A stretch of 64,000 nucleotides of DNA, taken from Zunongwangia endophytica. GTDB taxonomy: Bacteria; Bacteroidota; Bacteroidia; Flavobacteriales; Flavobacteriaceae. Positions 1-8,179 of the stretch are shown here, piece by piece (positions within the stretch are counted from its first letter, which is position 1; each line of letters begins with the position of its first letter). The stretch covers positions 930,001 through 994,000 of the forward strand of contig NZ_JAUFPZ010000002.1 of NCBI RefSeq assembly GCF_030409505.1. Direction: 5' to 3'. A program made the position numbers and the translations under genes. The notes beneath the pieces are model-generated. The model saw only the letters and a program-made list of their open reading frames with translations. It was not told the origin of the DNA and did no database searches.

Positions 1-664
1 CTTTTCCTTCTTTTTTAGCTCTATATTTTGCAGAAGCCTGATCGAACAGCTCTTTTCCATCTATATCATCTGGTAAAAATTCAGGTTTATTCTTTACTGC
101 CCATCTGGTTGTAGTGACTTTTGAAAGTTGCGCTAAGATTTGAGCGCCGCTATTCCCCTCTCCTACTACTAATACTTTTTTATTGCTGAAATTTTCGGCT
201 TTATGATATTCTGAAGAATGAAATTGTAATCCTCTAAACTTATTTGTTCCACTAATAGTTGGGATAATTGGTTTTGATTGTGTTCCTGTGGCTGAGATAA
301 TGCATTTTGCACTGAAATTTTGATCTTTGCTATTCAGAAGAAATAAATCTTTCTCTTTTTCTATATTCTGAATTTTAATTCCTCTTTTAATCGGGAAGTC
401 GTAACGTTTTTCATACGCGCATAAATAATTAATTGCCTCTTCTTTGGTAGGATATTCCCTTTTAGTCTTAGGCATTAGCCAACCGGGAAGCGAACTATGC
501 TTAGCAGCTGAAAATAGGTCCAAATTCTCCCAGTTCTTTGCCCAGGATCCACCGCATTCTTTGTTGGAATCAAGGATGAGGTATTTCAGCGAAGTTCTTC
601 TAAGATAATAAGCACAGGTTAATCCGCTTTGGCCACCGCCAATAATTATAACATCATAAACCAT
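1..664 (-). CDS. arsO: ArsO-like flavin-containing monooxygenase (partial, runs off left edge)
   Basis: I translated the minus strand up to the window edge. The protein starts MVYDVIIIGGGQSGLTCAYY, a Rossmann FAD site (GGGQSG), and continues with GGSW and the stretch LFSAAKHSSLPGW, which resembles the LFSPAxxSSLPGW stretch I recall for the ArsO family. A second nucleotide site, VVGEGNSGAQ, sits near residue 170. About 221 residues are present and the C-terminus lies outside the window. The start codon directly abuts the arsR stop, so the two are co-transcribed. ArsO-type enzymes are NAD(P)H/FAD proteins found in ars operons; the substrate is not firmly settled. The context with an arsenic-type ArsR supports the ArsO reading over a generic monooxygenase. 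Confidence 0.8.
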   Translation of the reverse strand, partial: MVYDVIIIGGGQSGLTCAYYLRRTSLKYLILDSNKECGGSWAKNWENLDLFSAAKHSSLPGWLMPKTKREYPTKEEAINYLCAYEKRYDFPIKRGIKIQNIEKEKDLFLLNSKDQNFSAKCIISATGTQSKPIIPTISGTNKFRGLQFHSSEYHKAENFSNKKVLVVGEGNSGAQILAQLSKVTTTRWAVKNKPEFLPDDIDGKELFDQASAKYRAKKEGK

Positions 665-994
665 TTAGCAACAATCCTTTCCGCAGATTTCCTGCTGAAA
701 AAATGCACCCAATAAATCACGAATCTCGTTCCATTTTTCTTCATCTATGCAATAGCAAACGCGTGTTCCTTCAATATCTCCTTTTATGATCCCGATATTC
801 TTTAATTCTCTAAGATGTTGCGATATTGTAGGTTGTGCGAGACCAATTTCTGAAACCAGATCACCACAAATACAACTTTTAGATTTAATAATTTGCTGAA
901 GAATCGCAATTCTAGCCGGATGACCCAAAACTTTAGCCATCGAAGCTATTTTATTCTGACTTTCACTAAAAATTTCGGATTTTGTAATGCCCAT
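665..994 (-). CDS. arsR: ArsR/SmtB-family metalloregulator, arsenic type
   Basis: A 109-aa winged-helix repressor. The helix-turn-helix spans about residues 20-85 (GHPARIAILQ, then AQPTISQHLRELKNIGII). The DNA-binding helix carries CICGDL (Cys41, Cys43), the equivalent of the ELCVCDL box where ArsR proteins bind As(III)/Sb(III). Further cysteines lie at 80, 82 and in the tail CGKDCC (104, 108, 109). As(III) binding would release the operator and induce the operon. It is the first gene of a minus-strand operon with the ArsO-like gene, and a palindromic site overlaps its promoter. The family is certain. The inducer is inferred from the cysteine pattern and the neighbour. Confidence 0.9.
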   Translation of the reverse strand: MGITKSEIFSESQNKIASMAKVLGHPARIAILQQIIKSKSCICGDLVSEIGLAQPTISQHLRELKNIGIIKGDIEGTRVCYCIDEEKWNEIRDLLGAFFQQEICGKDCC

Positions 995-1006
995 AGATGA
1001 ATTTTA

Positions 1007-1022
1007 ATTGCAATATTACGAT
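1007..1022 (-). promoter_or_regulatory. Candidate arsR promoter and operator
   Basis: About 12 bases upstream of the arsR start, the minus strand reads TAATATTG (1018 to 1011), one mismatch from the Bacteroidota -7 element TAnnTTTG. It is overlapped by the perfect palindrome ATTGCAAT (1007-1014) within a larger imperfect dyad. A repressor bound here would block the promoter, as expected for an autoregulated ArsR. Confidence 0.4.
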
Positions 1023-1034
1023 AAATATGAGTTC

Positions 1035-1066
1035 AAAAAAAGCCACAAGATCATGTGGCTTTTCTA
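1035..1066 (-). terminator. Rho-independent terminator of the SDR gene
   Basis: A 10-bp perfect stem, AAAAGCCACA (1038-1047) with TGTGGCTTTT (1054-1063) and a 6-base loop, is followed on the minus strand by a T-run (the A-run from 1035). It lies just after the stop of the dehydrogenase gene. Confidence 0.75.
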
Positions 1067-1084
1067 TGCAATTTCAATAATAAA

Positions 1085-1798
1085 TTACTTTTTTGGTGGC
1101 TTAGATGGTCGAACTTCGATTTTACTAGGTAAGGTTCTAGGATTCATTTTCATTAAATCTACCACTAATTCACCAATATCTTCTTTCTGTATTTTCCATG
1201 CATCTTCGTCGCTTGGCGTATGTCCATTAAAATGAGTAGCCACAGATCCTGGCATGATCGTACTTACTTTTACACCTTTTTGTCTAAGATCTAGCATTAT
1301 CGCTTGTGAAAATCCGGTCAACCCAAATTTACTAGCGTTATAGGCCGCGCCGCCCGCAAAGTAATTTGTTCCTGCAAGACTAGAAATACTAATTACGTAA
1401 CCTTCAGTTTTCACTAATTCTTCTAAAGTAGATTTTACGCTGTAAAATACACCGGTAAGATTTGTTTCTATGGTTGCATTCCATTCTTCCGGAGTCATAT
1501 CTTCGATAGAATTGAATTTCCCTACGCCTGCATTGGCAACTAATAAATCTAATTTACCAAATTTATCTACCGCAGCTTTTACAGCTTTTTGCTGACTTTC
1601 GTAACTTCTAACATCTGCTTCCAGACCAATAATTTCTCCTTTGCTTTCTAATTCTTTCGCAGCATCCTGTGCAGACTCTAATGTTCTACTGGTTATAGCT
1701 ACTTTAAAGCCCTGATTTAATAAAGCTTCGGCTACTCCGTAACCTATACCTTTACTTCCACCGGTTATAAATGCAACTTTTCCTTTTAAAGCACTCAT
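1085..1798 (-). CDS. Short-chain dehydrogenase/reductase (FabG-like)
   Basis: A 237-aa classical SDR. It has the NAD(P) motif TGGSKGIG (12-19), NAG (89-91), the catalytic serine in SISS (about 139-140) and YNASK (Tyr153, Lys157). R38 after the second strand suggests an NADPH preference. The enzyme should reduce or oxidise a carbonyl/alcohol of an unidentified small molecule or acyl chain. It stands alone, with its own terminator, so no pathway can be read from its neighbours. It is not a true FabG by context because no fatty-acid genes adjoin. The Lys/Pro-rich tail PSKPPKK is a minor oddity. Confidence 0.9.
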   Translation of the reverse strand: MSALKGKVAFITGGSKGIGYGVAEALLNQGFKVAITSRTLESAQDAAKELESKGEIIGLEADVRSYESQQKAVKAAVDKFGKLDLLVANAGVGKFNSIEDMTPEEWNATIETNLTGVFYSVKSTLEELVKTEGYVISISSLAGTNYFAGGAAYNASKFGLTGFSQAIMLDLRQKGVKVSTIMPGSVATHFNGHTPSDEDAWKIQKEDIGELVVDLMKMNPRTLPSKIEVRPSKPPKK

Positions 1799-1950
1799 AG
1801 TATATTTTTTTATTTATAAATTCACTTAAAATTAAATCTAACAAAGTAGCTAGGCCTTGTGAAATTATTACTGGTAATTAATTGTTAATTTTAAATCTAA
1901 AACCTTTATTAATTTAGGTGTTAAATAGTTTCAGAACTAGCATAAAAAAG

Positions 1951-1958
1951 TATTTTTG
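1951..1958 (+). promoter_or_regulatory. Bacteroidota -7 promoter element
   Basis: TATTTTTG matches the TAnnTTTG consensus of the Bacteroidota primary sigma factor. It lies about 45 bases before the TTG start of the 130-aa gene. Confidence 0.4.
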
Positions 1959-2002
1959 CAAAAACTAGATTTCTTACTACTACAAATAAATACACTTATA
2001 TT

Positions 2003-2395
2003 TTGAAACCTTTAGAAAACATAAAAGCTCAAAAGCTGCTGAATAAAATTCAGCGTGATTTAATGCGTAACGGTATAATCACTAATACGTTGATTGGAGA
2101 TTTAAAACAACTTAGGGATTATGTTGTCGAAGAAGGACAGCCACTGTTAGCTAAAGTGATTCGACTTACTACTGAGCATGTAGAAGAATACCAATCTTTT
2201 AATATCGCTATTCCTGAAGATGATCCTATCGAAGATGATGAGGAAAATCAAGAAGTACGTGTTGAAGAGGAAATTACAGGACAGGAAAGTCTTGCGTATC
2301 TATTCTCTTTAATGGAAGACCATACTAACAGGGTTAATGAGATTGAATTACGTGATTACATCCAGGCTTTTACAGCATATGCTGAAGAACATTAG
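2003..2395 (+). CDS. Conserved hypothetical acidic helical protein, 130 aa
   Basis: I do not recognise a named domain. The protein is soluble and predicted helical: residues 1-65 are amphipathic (KAQKLLNKIQRDLMRNG, LIGDLKQLRDYV), followed by a strongly acidic linker around 75-95 (PEDDPIEDDEEN) and a C-terminal helix pair. There is no signal peptide or membrane segment. The TTG start is chosen because MKPLEN begins the first helix directly and the next ATG would remove it. It follows a clear promoter motif and lies upstream of a membrane protein gene, with a 50-base gap. Confidence 0.7.
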   Translation: MKPLENIKAQKLLNKIQRDLMRNGIITNTLIGDLKQLRDYVVEEGQPLLAKVIRLTTEHVEEYQSFNIAIPEDDPIEDDEENQEVRVEEEITGQESLAYLFSLMEDHTNRVNEIELRDYIQAFTAYAEEH

Positions 2396-2453
2396 AATAG
2401 TCTCTTCTGTTTATATTTGATAAGCCAGATTAATTATTTCTAAAAGATTGCTG

Positions 2454-3071
2454 ATGAAGAAAGATGCGAAGTCTAGAAAAAAATCGAGACTGCGCTTAAT
2501 GCACCAATATTATAAATATACGGGGTTTTATAGTTTTGTTTGGAAAAGTCTAAAAAAAGCTATTTTACCGATTGCATTATTTATAGGTGCTTTATTTGCT
2601 TTAGATTATTTTGTACTTGATATAGAGGATACTTTGGTAATGGTGACAGAAAGCTATTCTCCATTAGTAATCCTTAGCATCTTTTTTGCCAGCGAATCGA
2701 TTTTGGGGCTAATCCCTCCTGAATTATTTATTGCTTGGGCGGGTAAATCTGCAAGCCCAATTTTATTTCTTTCCTTTTTAGCCGTTGCTTCTTATGCAGG
2801 TGGAATCGTTTCCTATTATATAGGACGCGGAATAACTAAAATTCCCAGCGTAAGTGAAGCGATGGAAGTTAAACTTGCACAACACATTAAAAATACCCGA
2901 AAATGGGGTGGCTTTTTAATTATTGTAGGTGCTTTGCTTCCTATTCCTTTTGCTATTACAAGTATCGCTGCCGGAATTATTAGATTCCCTTTTGGTAGTT
3001 ATCTTATGTTTGGGCTTTTACGCTTTGTTCGTTTCTATCTTTATGCGCTTGTAATCTTCGAAATGGTTTAA
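2454..3071 (+). CDS. VTT/DedA-like small membrane protein
   Basis: About 205 aa, with a basic N-terminus (KKDAKSRKKSRLR) and four or five hydrophobic segments. The hallmarks are the SNARE-associated/VTT type: PPELFIAWAGK, then GGIVSYYIGRGI, and a C-terminal amphipathic stretch ending GLLRFVRFYLYALVIF. DedA/VTT proteins act in the inner membrane, and several are lipid-carrier flippases or affect membrane energetics; the substrate here is unknown. An upstream TTG at 2448 could add two residues, but ATG at 2454 is the simpler start. A second VTT protein lies at about 48 kb and is of the TVP38 type rather than this one. Confidence 0.75.
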   Translation: MKKDAKSRKKSRLRLMHQYYKYTGFYSFVWKSLKKAILPIALFIGALFALDYFVLDIEDTLVMVTESYSPLVILSIFFASESILGLIPPELFIAWAGKSASPILFLSFLAVASYAGGIVSYYIGRGITKIPSVSEAMEVKLAQHIKNTRKWGGFLIIVGALLPIPFAITSIAAGIIRFPFGSYLMFGLLRFVRFYLYALVIFEMV

Positions 3072-3176
3072 CGCTTTATAACATTTTGGCGTATAACTAA
3101 CTAAACTTGTGCTAAATATCTTTATCCCCCATATTTATTGAGGTATTTTTGATTTTACCAACCTAAAACTCAATAA

Positions 3177-3962
3177 ATGGATTCAAAATTAAAGAAAATT
3201 GCACGTACTGGATACGTTGCTAAAGGAGCGGTTTATACAATTACCGGAGTACTTACATTATTAGCTGCACTCGGCGAAGGTGGCCAAAAAGCAGGAAAAT
3301 TTCAGGCTTTAGAGTTCTTAGAAAAGCAAGCTTATGGAAATGCTATTCTAATAGTTATGGCCATCGGGCTTCTATGCTATGTTGTATGGAGAGGAATTCA
3401 ACTTTTTCAAGACCCAGAAAATATTGGAAGTGATAAAAAAGGGAAGATAAAGAGAGTCGCTTTTGGAGTGAGCGCAGTGATTTATCTAGCTTTAGCTGTT
3501 TCTGCAGTAATGAAAGTTATAAATGCCGGAGGTAGCTCTGGAGGAAGCGGTAGCAAAAGTCCTGATTTTATGACTGGACAAATTGGAGTGATCATATTCG
3601 CAATTATAGGTGTTTCGGTTATCGGTGCCGGAATCAACCAGATTAAAAAAGCATACACAAAAAGTTTCTTACAGAAATTCGATTATAAATCTATTTCAGA
3701 AGAAAAAAGAAGAAAAACGATTAAGAATACCGGTCTTATGGGACTTATCGCCAGAGGTGTGATATTCTTTATTTTAGGTTATTTCTTTATAAGAGCGGCA
3801 ATGGAATCTAATACTTCAGATATTAAAAGTACGACCGACGCCTTTTCTTTCATTCAGGAATCTTCTTATGGTCAATATTTATTAGGCGCCGTGGCAGCAG
3901 GTTTAGTTTGTTATGGTATTTACATGTTTATGATGGCAAAATATAGAAAATTTAAAGCTTAA
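3177..3962 (+). CDS. DUF1206 integral membrane protein
   Basis: A 261-aa protein made of three repeats, each with a pair of transmembrane helices and the signature Lys/Arg-x-Gly-Tyr-x-x-(Arg/Lys)-Gly near the repeat start (ARTGYVAKGAVY at 9-20; GLMGLIARGVIFFILGYF in the third repeat). This is the DUF1206 pattern. A Gly/Ser-rich loop (GGSSGGSGSK) separates repeats. The molecular function is not established; homologues are scattered in Bacteroidota and Actinomycetota. It is followed by a 52-aa Pmp3-type peptide gene, and both could belong to a membrane-stress group, which is inference only. Confidence 0.85.
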   Translation: MDSKLKKIARTGYVAKGAVYTITGVLTLLAALGEGGQKAGKFQALEFLEKQAYGNAILIVMAIGLLCYVVWRGIQLFQDPENIGSDKKGKIKRVAFGVSAVIYLALAVSAVMKVINAGGSSGGSGSKSPDFMTGQIGVIIFAIIGVSVIGAGINQIKKAYTKSFLQKFDYKSISEEKRRKTIKNTGLMGLIARGVIFFILGYFFIRAAMESNTSDIKSTTDAFSFIQESSYGQYLLGAVAAGLVCYGIYMFMMAKYRKFKA

Positions 3963-4061
3963 GTTAAACTAAGTTAATTTAAGGCTAATTGTATCAGCTC
4001 CTTAAGTGAACTGCCATATATTGGCTCTTTAATAAAATAACCAAATCAAAAAAATCAAATT

Positions 4062-4220
4062 ATGTCTATTCTTACAATTATTCTAAACATTTTATTACCA
4101 CCATTAGCTGTATATATGAAGCACGGTGTGGGTACTACATTATTGATTAGTATCGTACTAACGCTAATTGGATGGATACCAGGAGTTATTCATGCCTTCT
4201 TAGTTAATGGAACTAAATAA
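4062..4220 (+). CDS. Pmp3/YqaE-family (UPF0057) stress membrane peptide, 52 aa
   Basis: A small ORF read directly from the sequence. It begins MSILTIILNILLPPLAVYMK, followed by HGVGTTLLISIVLTLIGWIPG and HAFLV. Two hydrophobic helices joined by a short loop with the LPPLAVY-x-x-x-G pattern identify the Pmp3/YqaE family of small hydrophobic proteins, linked in other organisms to salt and cold stress and membrane potential. An AAATCAAATT leader precedes the ATG. It ends just before a strong bidirectional terminator. Confidence 0.85.
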   Translation: MSILTIILNILLPPLAVYMKHGVGTTLLISIVLTLIGWIPGVIHAFLVNGTK

Positions 4221-4237
4221 ATAGGAAAGTATTTCAT

Positions 4238-4274
4238 AAAAAAAGTCCGGTCAGTGTTGACCGGACTTTTTTTA
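4238..4274. terminator. Bidirectional terminator between the Pmp3 gene and galE
   Basis: A 13-bp perfect stem, AAAAGTCCGGTCA (4241-4253) with TGACCGGACTTTT (4258-4270) and a 4-base loop GTGT. It is flanked by A- and T-runs, so it can end transcripts from both convergent genes. Confidence 0.85.
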
Positions 4275-4294
4275 TGTTCTAATGTGACCAAAAT

Positions 4295-5323
4295 CTATTC
4301 CTGTTCACTAACTTTCTTTTCCCATTTCCAAGCACTAGCTAAAGAAGTGTCCAAATTAGTGTCTGCATTCCACCCCAATACTTTGTTTGCTTTCGTAGTA
4401 TCAGCATAAGCAGCAACGACATCTCCTTCTCTACGCTCAGCTATTTTGTAATTCAATTTTTCTCCAGTAGAACGTTCGAATGAGTGAACCACTTCTAAAA
4501 CAGAGCTTCCTTTACCGGTTCCTAAATTAAAAACTTCATAATTTGGAGCTTCTTCGTTTTCCAAAAGTCTGGTAAGTGCGCTTACATGAGCTTCAGCTAA
4601 ATCAACTACGTGAATGTAATCTCTAATGCATGTTCCATCTTCCGTAGGATAATCATCTCCGAAAACAGATAATTGCTCTCTTTTCCCGATAGCAGTTTGT
4701 GTGATAAACGGCACTAAGTTTTGAGGAGTTCCTAATGGTAATTCTCCTATTTCCGCAGTTTTATGAGCACCAATTGGATTAAAATAGCGTAAAGAAATTG
4801 CTTTAAGACTTTCAGCAACTTTACATGTATCAATAATAATTTCTTCCCCTATTTGCTTGGTGTTTCCGTAAGGCGACTCGGCCTTTTTAACAGGTGATTC
4901 TTCTTTTATCGGTAATTCATCGGCCTGCCCGTAAACGGTACAAGAGGAGCTAAAAATAAAATTAGCCCGGTCTTTTTTACTTAATTCCTGTAAAATATAA
5001 ATTAGAGAAGCTAAGTTATTTTCGTAATATAATAATGGATTTTGCACACTTTCACCAACAGCTTTGGAAGCTGCAAAATGTATTACTCCATCAATATCGT
5101 TATGTTTTTCGAAAAAATCTTTTACACTCGATTTTTCTCTAAGGTCTATTTTTTCGAATTCTGGTGTTTTGCCGGTAATTCTGGTTATGCCCGCCAAAAC
5201 ATCTATAGAAGAATTTGAAAGGTTATCGATAATAACCACATCGTATCCTTTTTCCTGAAGAGCAACCACAGTATGCGATCCAATGAATCCCAAACCACCG
5301 GTTACTAATATTTTTCCACTCAT
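4295..5323 (-). CDS. galE: UDP-glucose 4-epimerase
   Basis: A 342-aa extended SDR that interconverts UDP-glucose and UDP-galactose using bound NAD+. The motifs are TGGLGFIGS at 8-16, the catalytic Ser in SSSCTVYG (about 125-132), and Tyr152/Lys156 in PYGNTK. RYFNPIGAH and the C-terminal CIRDYIHVVDLAEAH are diagnostic for GalE. The length is standard. It is a single-gene unit, convergent with the small membrane genes and divergent from DUF3817. It supplies galactose for surface polysaccharide or takes part in galactose use. Confidence 0.96.
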   Translation of the reverse strand: MSGKILVTGGLGFIGSHTVVALQEKGYDVVIIDNLSNSSIDVLAGITRITGKTPEFEKIDLREKSSVKDFFEKHNDIDGVIHFAASKAVGESVQNPLLYYENNLASLIYILQELSKKDRANFIFSSSCTVYGQADELPIKEESPVKKAESPYGNTKQIGEEIIIDTCKVAESLKAISLRYFNPIGAHKTAEIGELPLGTPQNLVPFITQTAIGKREQLSVFGDDYPTEDGTCIRDYIHVVDLAEAHVSALTRLLENEEAPNYEVFNLGTGKGSSVLEVVHSFERSTGEKLNYKIAERREGDVVAAYADTTKANKVLGWNADTNLDTSLASAWKWEKKVSEQE

Positions 5324-5454
5324 AATTTAGGTTGATTAACTTGCAAAATAAGCAAAATATCATGAATAATAAATTTAGGGAAGCTTCTTAATCATTTCTT
5401 TATTTTAAAGATAATTATCGTTCATAATAGAAAGGAATTCGTAATCAAAAAACT

Positions 5455-5462
5455 TATCTTTG
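5455..5462 (+). promoter_or_regulatory. Bacteroidota -7 promoter element for the mechanosensitive operon
   Basis: TATCTTTG, a perfect TAnnTTTG match, lies 19 bases before the ATG of the DUF3817 gene. Confidence 0.55.
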
Positions 5463-5481
5463 CAGCTTTAATAATTTTTAC

Positions 5482-5769
5482 ATGGACAAAACGAAATCCA
5501 TTAAGATTTTCAAAATAATAAGCACATTAGAAGCTATTTCCTTTTTGGTTTTGCTACTAATTGCCATGCCTTTAAAATATATTTGGGACATGCCTTCTCT
5601 GGTAAGAATCGTAGGAATGGCACACGGAATTTTATTCGTATTATATGTTTTTGGAGCTTATTATATGTATGAAAAATTAAACTGGAACATCAAGCAACTA
5701 TTAATAGTTATCCTATGTTCGGTGCTGCCATTAGGTCCTTTTTACGTTGAAAGAAAATATTTACCATGA
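5482..5769 (+). CDS. DUF3817 membrane protein
   Basis: A 95-aa protein with three predicted membrane segments and the DUF3817 signatures STLEAISFL, MPLKYIW, VGMAHGILFVLYV and a C-terminal PLGPFYVERKYL. The family is often found as a domain or neighbour of membrane transporters; no biochemical role is known. It heads a four-gene operon: its stop overlaps the next ATG by four bases (ATGA), implying translational coupling with the YbdG-like channel. Confidence 0.88.
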   Translation: MDKTKSIKIFKIISTLEAISFLVLLLIAMPLKYIWDMPSLVRIVGMAHGILFVLYVFGAYYMYEKLNWNIKQLLIVILCSVLPLGPFYVERKYLP

Positions 5770-7055
5770 TCAAACTGGATGAACTTGTAAAGCAACTTTC
5801 CTGCTTACTAGAGGACTTCTTGCTATCAAGCGGAGTAAATTATAAAATTGCTCATTATTCAAATCTATTATTAAATATTTTTGTTCTTCTAGTGGTTGTT
5901 CTAGGAGCAAATTATCTTATTAAGCGATTTGTAATTCAGACTTTTAAGACGCTTACCGATAAAACGAAAACTACCTTTGACGATTTTTTGATTCAAAGTA
6001 AGTTTCCTAATTATGTAGGGCAGATCATACCTTTAATGCTGCTTTACTACCTGGTTCCTATCGTTTTTGTAGATTATCCGGCTATTCTATATTTGTTTGA
6101 TAAACTGTTTGATCTTTATGTAATCATCTTATGTATCTGGATCTGTAGAAGTTTACTAAGGACTTCCAAGAAATACTTAAAAACATTACGTCAATTTAAT
6201 GATAAACCAGTGGATAGCTACATTCAGGTAGTTATGATCATGGTTTGGGTGATTGGACTAATGTTTATTTTTGCTGAAATAACCGGAGAATCTGTTCAAC
6301 GCTTCATTATTTCTTTAGGTGCGGCCTCGGCGGTACTATTATTAGTTTTTAAAGATACTATTTTAGGATTTGTAGCATCGATACAAGTTGCTGTAAATGA
6401 TATTGTAAGAATTGGTGATTGGATCACTTTTGATAAATACGGAGCCGATGGAAATGTTACCGAAATAAGTCTGGCTACCGTTAGAGTTCAAAACTGGGAT
6501 AATACTTTTACAACTATTCCGACTTACAGTTTAATTTCTGAATCTTTCCAAAACTGGAGAGGAATGCAGGAATCCCCAGGTCGTCGAATTAAAAGAGCTG
6601 TTTACGTCAAACAGAATTCAGTGAAGTTTATGACTTCAGAAGATCTTAAAGAATTCAATAATATTTCTCTTATTAAAAAATATGTTTCCAGCCGCCAGGA
6701 AGAAATAGATAAGTATAATTCAGAAAATAATATTGATCGCTCTCTCCCTTTAAACGGAAGAAATCAAACCAACTTAGGAATTTTTAGAAAATATATCGAT
6801 TCTTACCTTAATGAACATTCAGCTATTCATAAAGAATTATATATTATTGTTCGCCACCTTGCTCCTACAGATAAAGGGATTCCGATAGAAATCCTATGTT
6901 TTAGTAAAGACAAGAGATGGGAGAATTTTGAATATATTACGGCAGATATTTTTGATCATATTATTTCCGCAATGCCCTATTTTGGATTGCAAATATTCGA
7001 ATCACCTTCAGGAGATGACATCAAAAGATTCTATGGCGTTCAGGAGAAAAATTAA
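5766..7055 (+). CDS. YbdG-like miniconductance mechanosensitive channel
   Basis: A 429-aa MscS-superfamily channel with four to five transmembrane helices in the first 180 residues, then the pore and beta domain. The run ISLGAASAVLLLVFKDTILG matches the pore-lining helix. GDWITFDKYGADGNVTEISL, VRVQNWDNTFTTIPTYSL and NWRGMQESPGRRIKR are close to the YbdG (MscM) type rather than small MscS. It should open under membrane tension during hypo-osmotic shock. It overlaps the DUF3817 stop and precedes the phosphatase-fold gene by about 47 bases. Confidence 0.92.
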   Translation: MIKLDELVKQLSCLLEDFLLSSGVNYKIAHYSNLLLNIFVLLVVVLGANYLIKRFVIQTFKTLTDKTKTTFDDFLIQSKFPNYVGQIIPLMLLYYLVPIVFVDYPAILYLFDKLFDLYVIILCIWICRSLLRTSKKYLKTLRQFNDKPVDSYIQVVMIMVWVIGLMFIFAEITGESVQRFIISLGAASAVLLLVFKDTILGFVASIQVAVNDIVRIGDWITFDKYGADGNVTEISLATVRVQNWDNTFTTIPTYSLISESFQNWRGMQESPGRRIKRAVYVKQNSVKFMTSEDLKEFNNISLIKKYVSSRQEEIDKYNSENNIDRSLPLNGRNQTNLGIFRKYIDSYLNEHSAIHKELYIIVRHLAPTDKGIPIEILCFSKDKRWENFEYITADIFDHIISAMPYFGLQIFESPSGDDIKRFYGVQEKN

Positions 7056-7102
7056 CCTAACGTAAACACAGTGCTGCTGCAATTTGGTATAAATTGCTTG
7101 TT

Positions 7103-8179
7103 ATGAAACTACGTCGCTTTCTCCAAGTATTTGGCATAATAGCCATTGTTCTTACTATTTTTCCATTTGTAGCCGCAGATTATTGGTGGATTAGAGTATT
7201 TGATTTTCCGCATGTACAATTAACTATTCTCACGGGTTTAGCTTTATTGCTCTATTTTATAAAATTCAATATTCGATGGGCAGAGGACTATTTTTTCGTG
7301 ATTTTGTTGATAGCTTGTCTGGTAGTCCAATCAGGAAAAATTTATCCTTATACCGTTTTAGCTGAACCAGAATTAGGGGATAGCAGTATAGATAAGCCTT
7401 CAATTAAGCTACTAACCGCGAATGTTCTTCAAAAAAATAAAGATCACCAAAGTATTTTAGCTGAAGTTGAAAGACTTGATCCAGATTTGCTAATTTTGGA
7501 TGAAACAAATGCTCAATGGATGAAGGATGTATCGCCAGAATTATCCAAAAAATACCCTTATAAAAAAGAAATTCCGCTAGATAATACCTACGGAATGCTA
7601 TTTTATTCTAAACTAAAATTAATTGATCCCGAAGTTCATTATATGGTAGAAGATAGTATTCCTTCTATCGACGCTAAATTTATTTTTAGGGGTGATACCA
7701 TTCAGTTTTATAGCATCCATCCTACCCCGCCAATGCCACAGCATAATCCTACATCATCTGATAGAGACGCAGAAATGATGCGAATTGCTTTACGCACTCA
7801 TCATTCTAAATATCCCGTTATTGTTATGGGAGATTTTAATGATGTTGCCTGGTCGCAAACTACCAGATTATTTAGAAAAGTTGGTGGATTATTAGATTTA
7901 CGTATCGGTCGTGGTTTCTATAATACGTTCAGTGCTAAGAATATTATTATGCGTTGGCCGTTAGATCATGTTTTTACTACGGAAGAATTTAGAGTTAAAC
8001 GATTAGCAGTAGGAAAAGATATCGGTTCCGATCACTTTCCAGCTTTTGCTGAAATAACCTTCGAGCCAGAAAGAGCCGATGCCCAAACTCCTGAACCTCC
8101 TACAGAAGAGCAACTTAAAAATGCGAATCAGCAAATAAAAGAAGAGAAAGAAGAGGACCAAGAAAAAGCAAAAAAATGA
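7103..8179 (+). CDS. Membrane-anchored endonuclease/exonuclease/phosphatase family protein
   Basis: About 358 aa. Three hydrophobic helices occupy the first 90 residues, and an EEP-fold catalytic domain follows on the far side of the membrane. Metal and catalytic motifs are in order: LLTANVLQKN (Asn), LLILDET (Glu), SIHPTPP (His), VMGDFNDVAW (Asp/Asn), PLDHVF and GSDHFPAFAEI (Asp-His pair). This is the YafD-like group. The substrate (lipid phosphate, nucleic acid) is not known. The tail is charged and rich in Glu/Lys. ATG at 7103 is preferred over a TTG at 7094. The stop overlaps the next gene start (ATGA). Confidence 0.88.
   Translation: MKLRRFLQVFGIIAIVLTIFPFVAADYWWIRVFDFPHVQLTILTGLALLLYFIKFNIRWAEDYFFVILLIACLVVQSGKIYPYTVLAEPELGDSSIDKPSIKLLTANVLQKNKDHQSILAEVERLDPDLLILDETNAQWMKDVSPELSKKYPYKKEIPLDNTYGMLFYSKLKLIDPEVHYMVEDSIPSIDAKFIFRGDTIQFYSIHPTPPMPQHNPTSSDRDAEMMRIALRTHHSKYPVIVMGDFNDVAWSQTTRLFRKVGGLLDLRIGRGFYNTFSAKNIIMRWPLDHVFTTEEFRVKRLAVGKDIGSDHFPAFAEITFEPERADAQTPEPPTEEQLKNANQQIKEEKEEDQEKAKK

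Noticed and set aside
1008..1235. A 75-aa ORF on the plus strand overlapping the arsR-SDR junction
   Set aside because: It lies over the terminator and the 3' end of the SDR gene on the other strand and has no domain or leader of its own.
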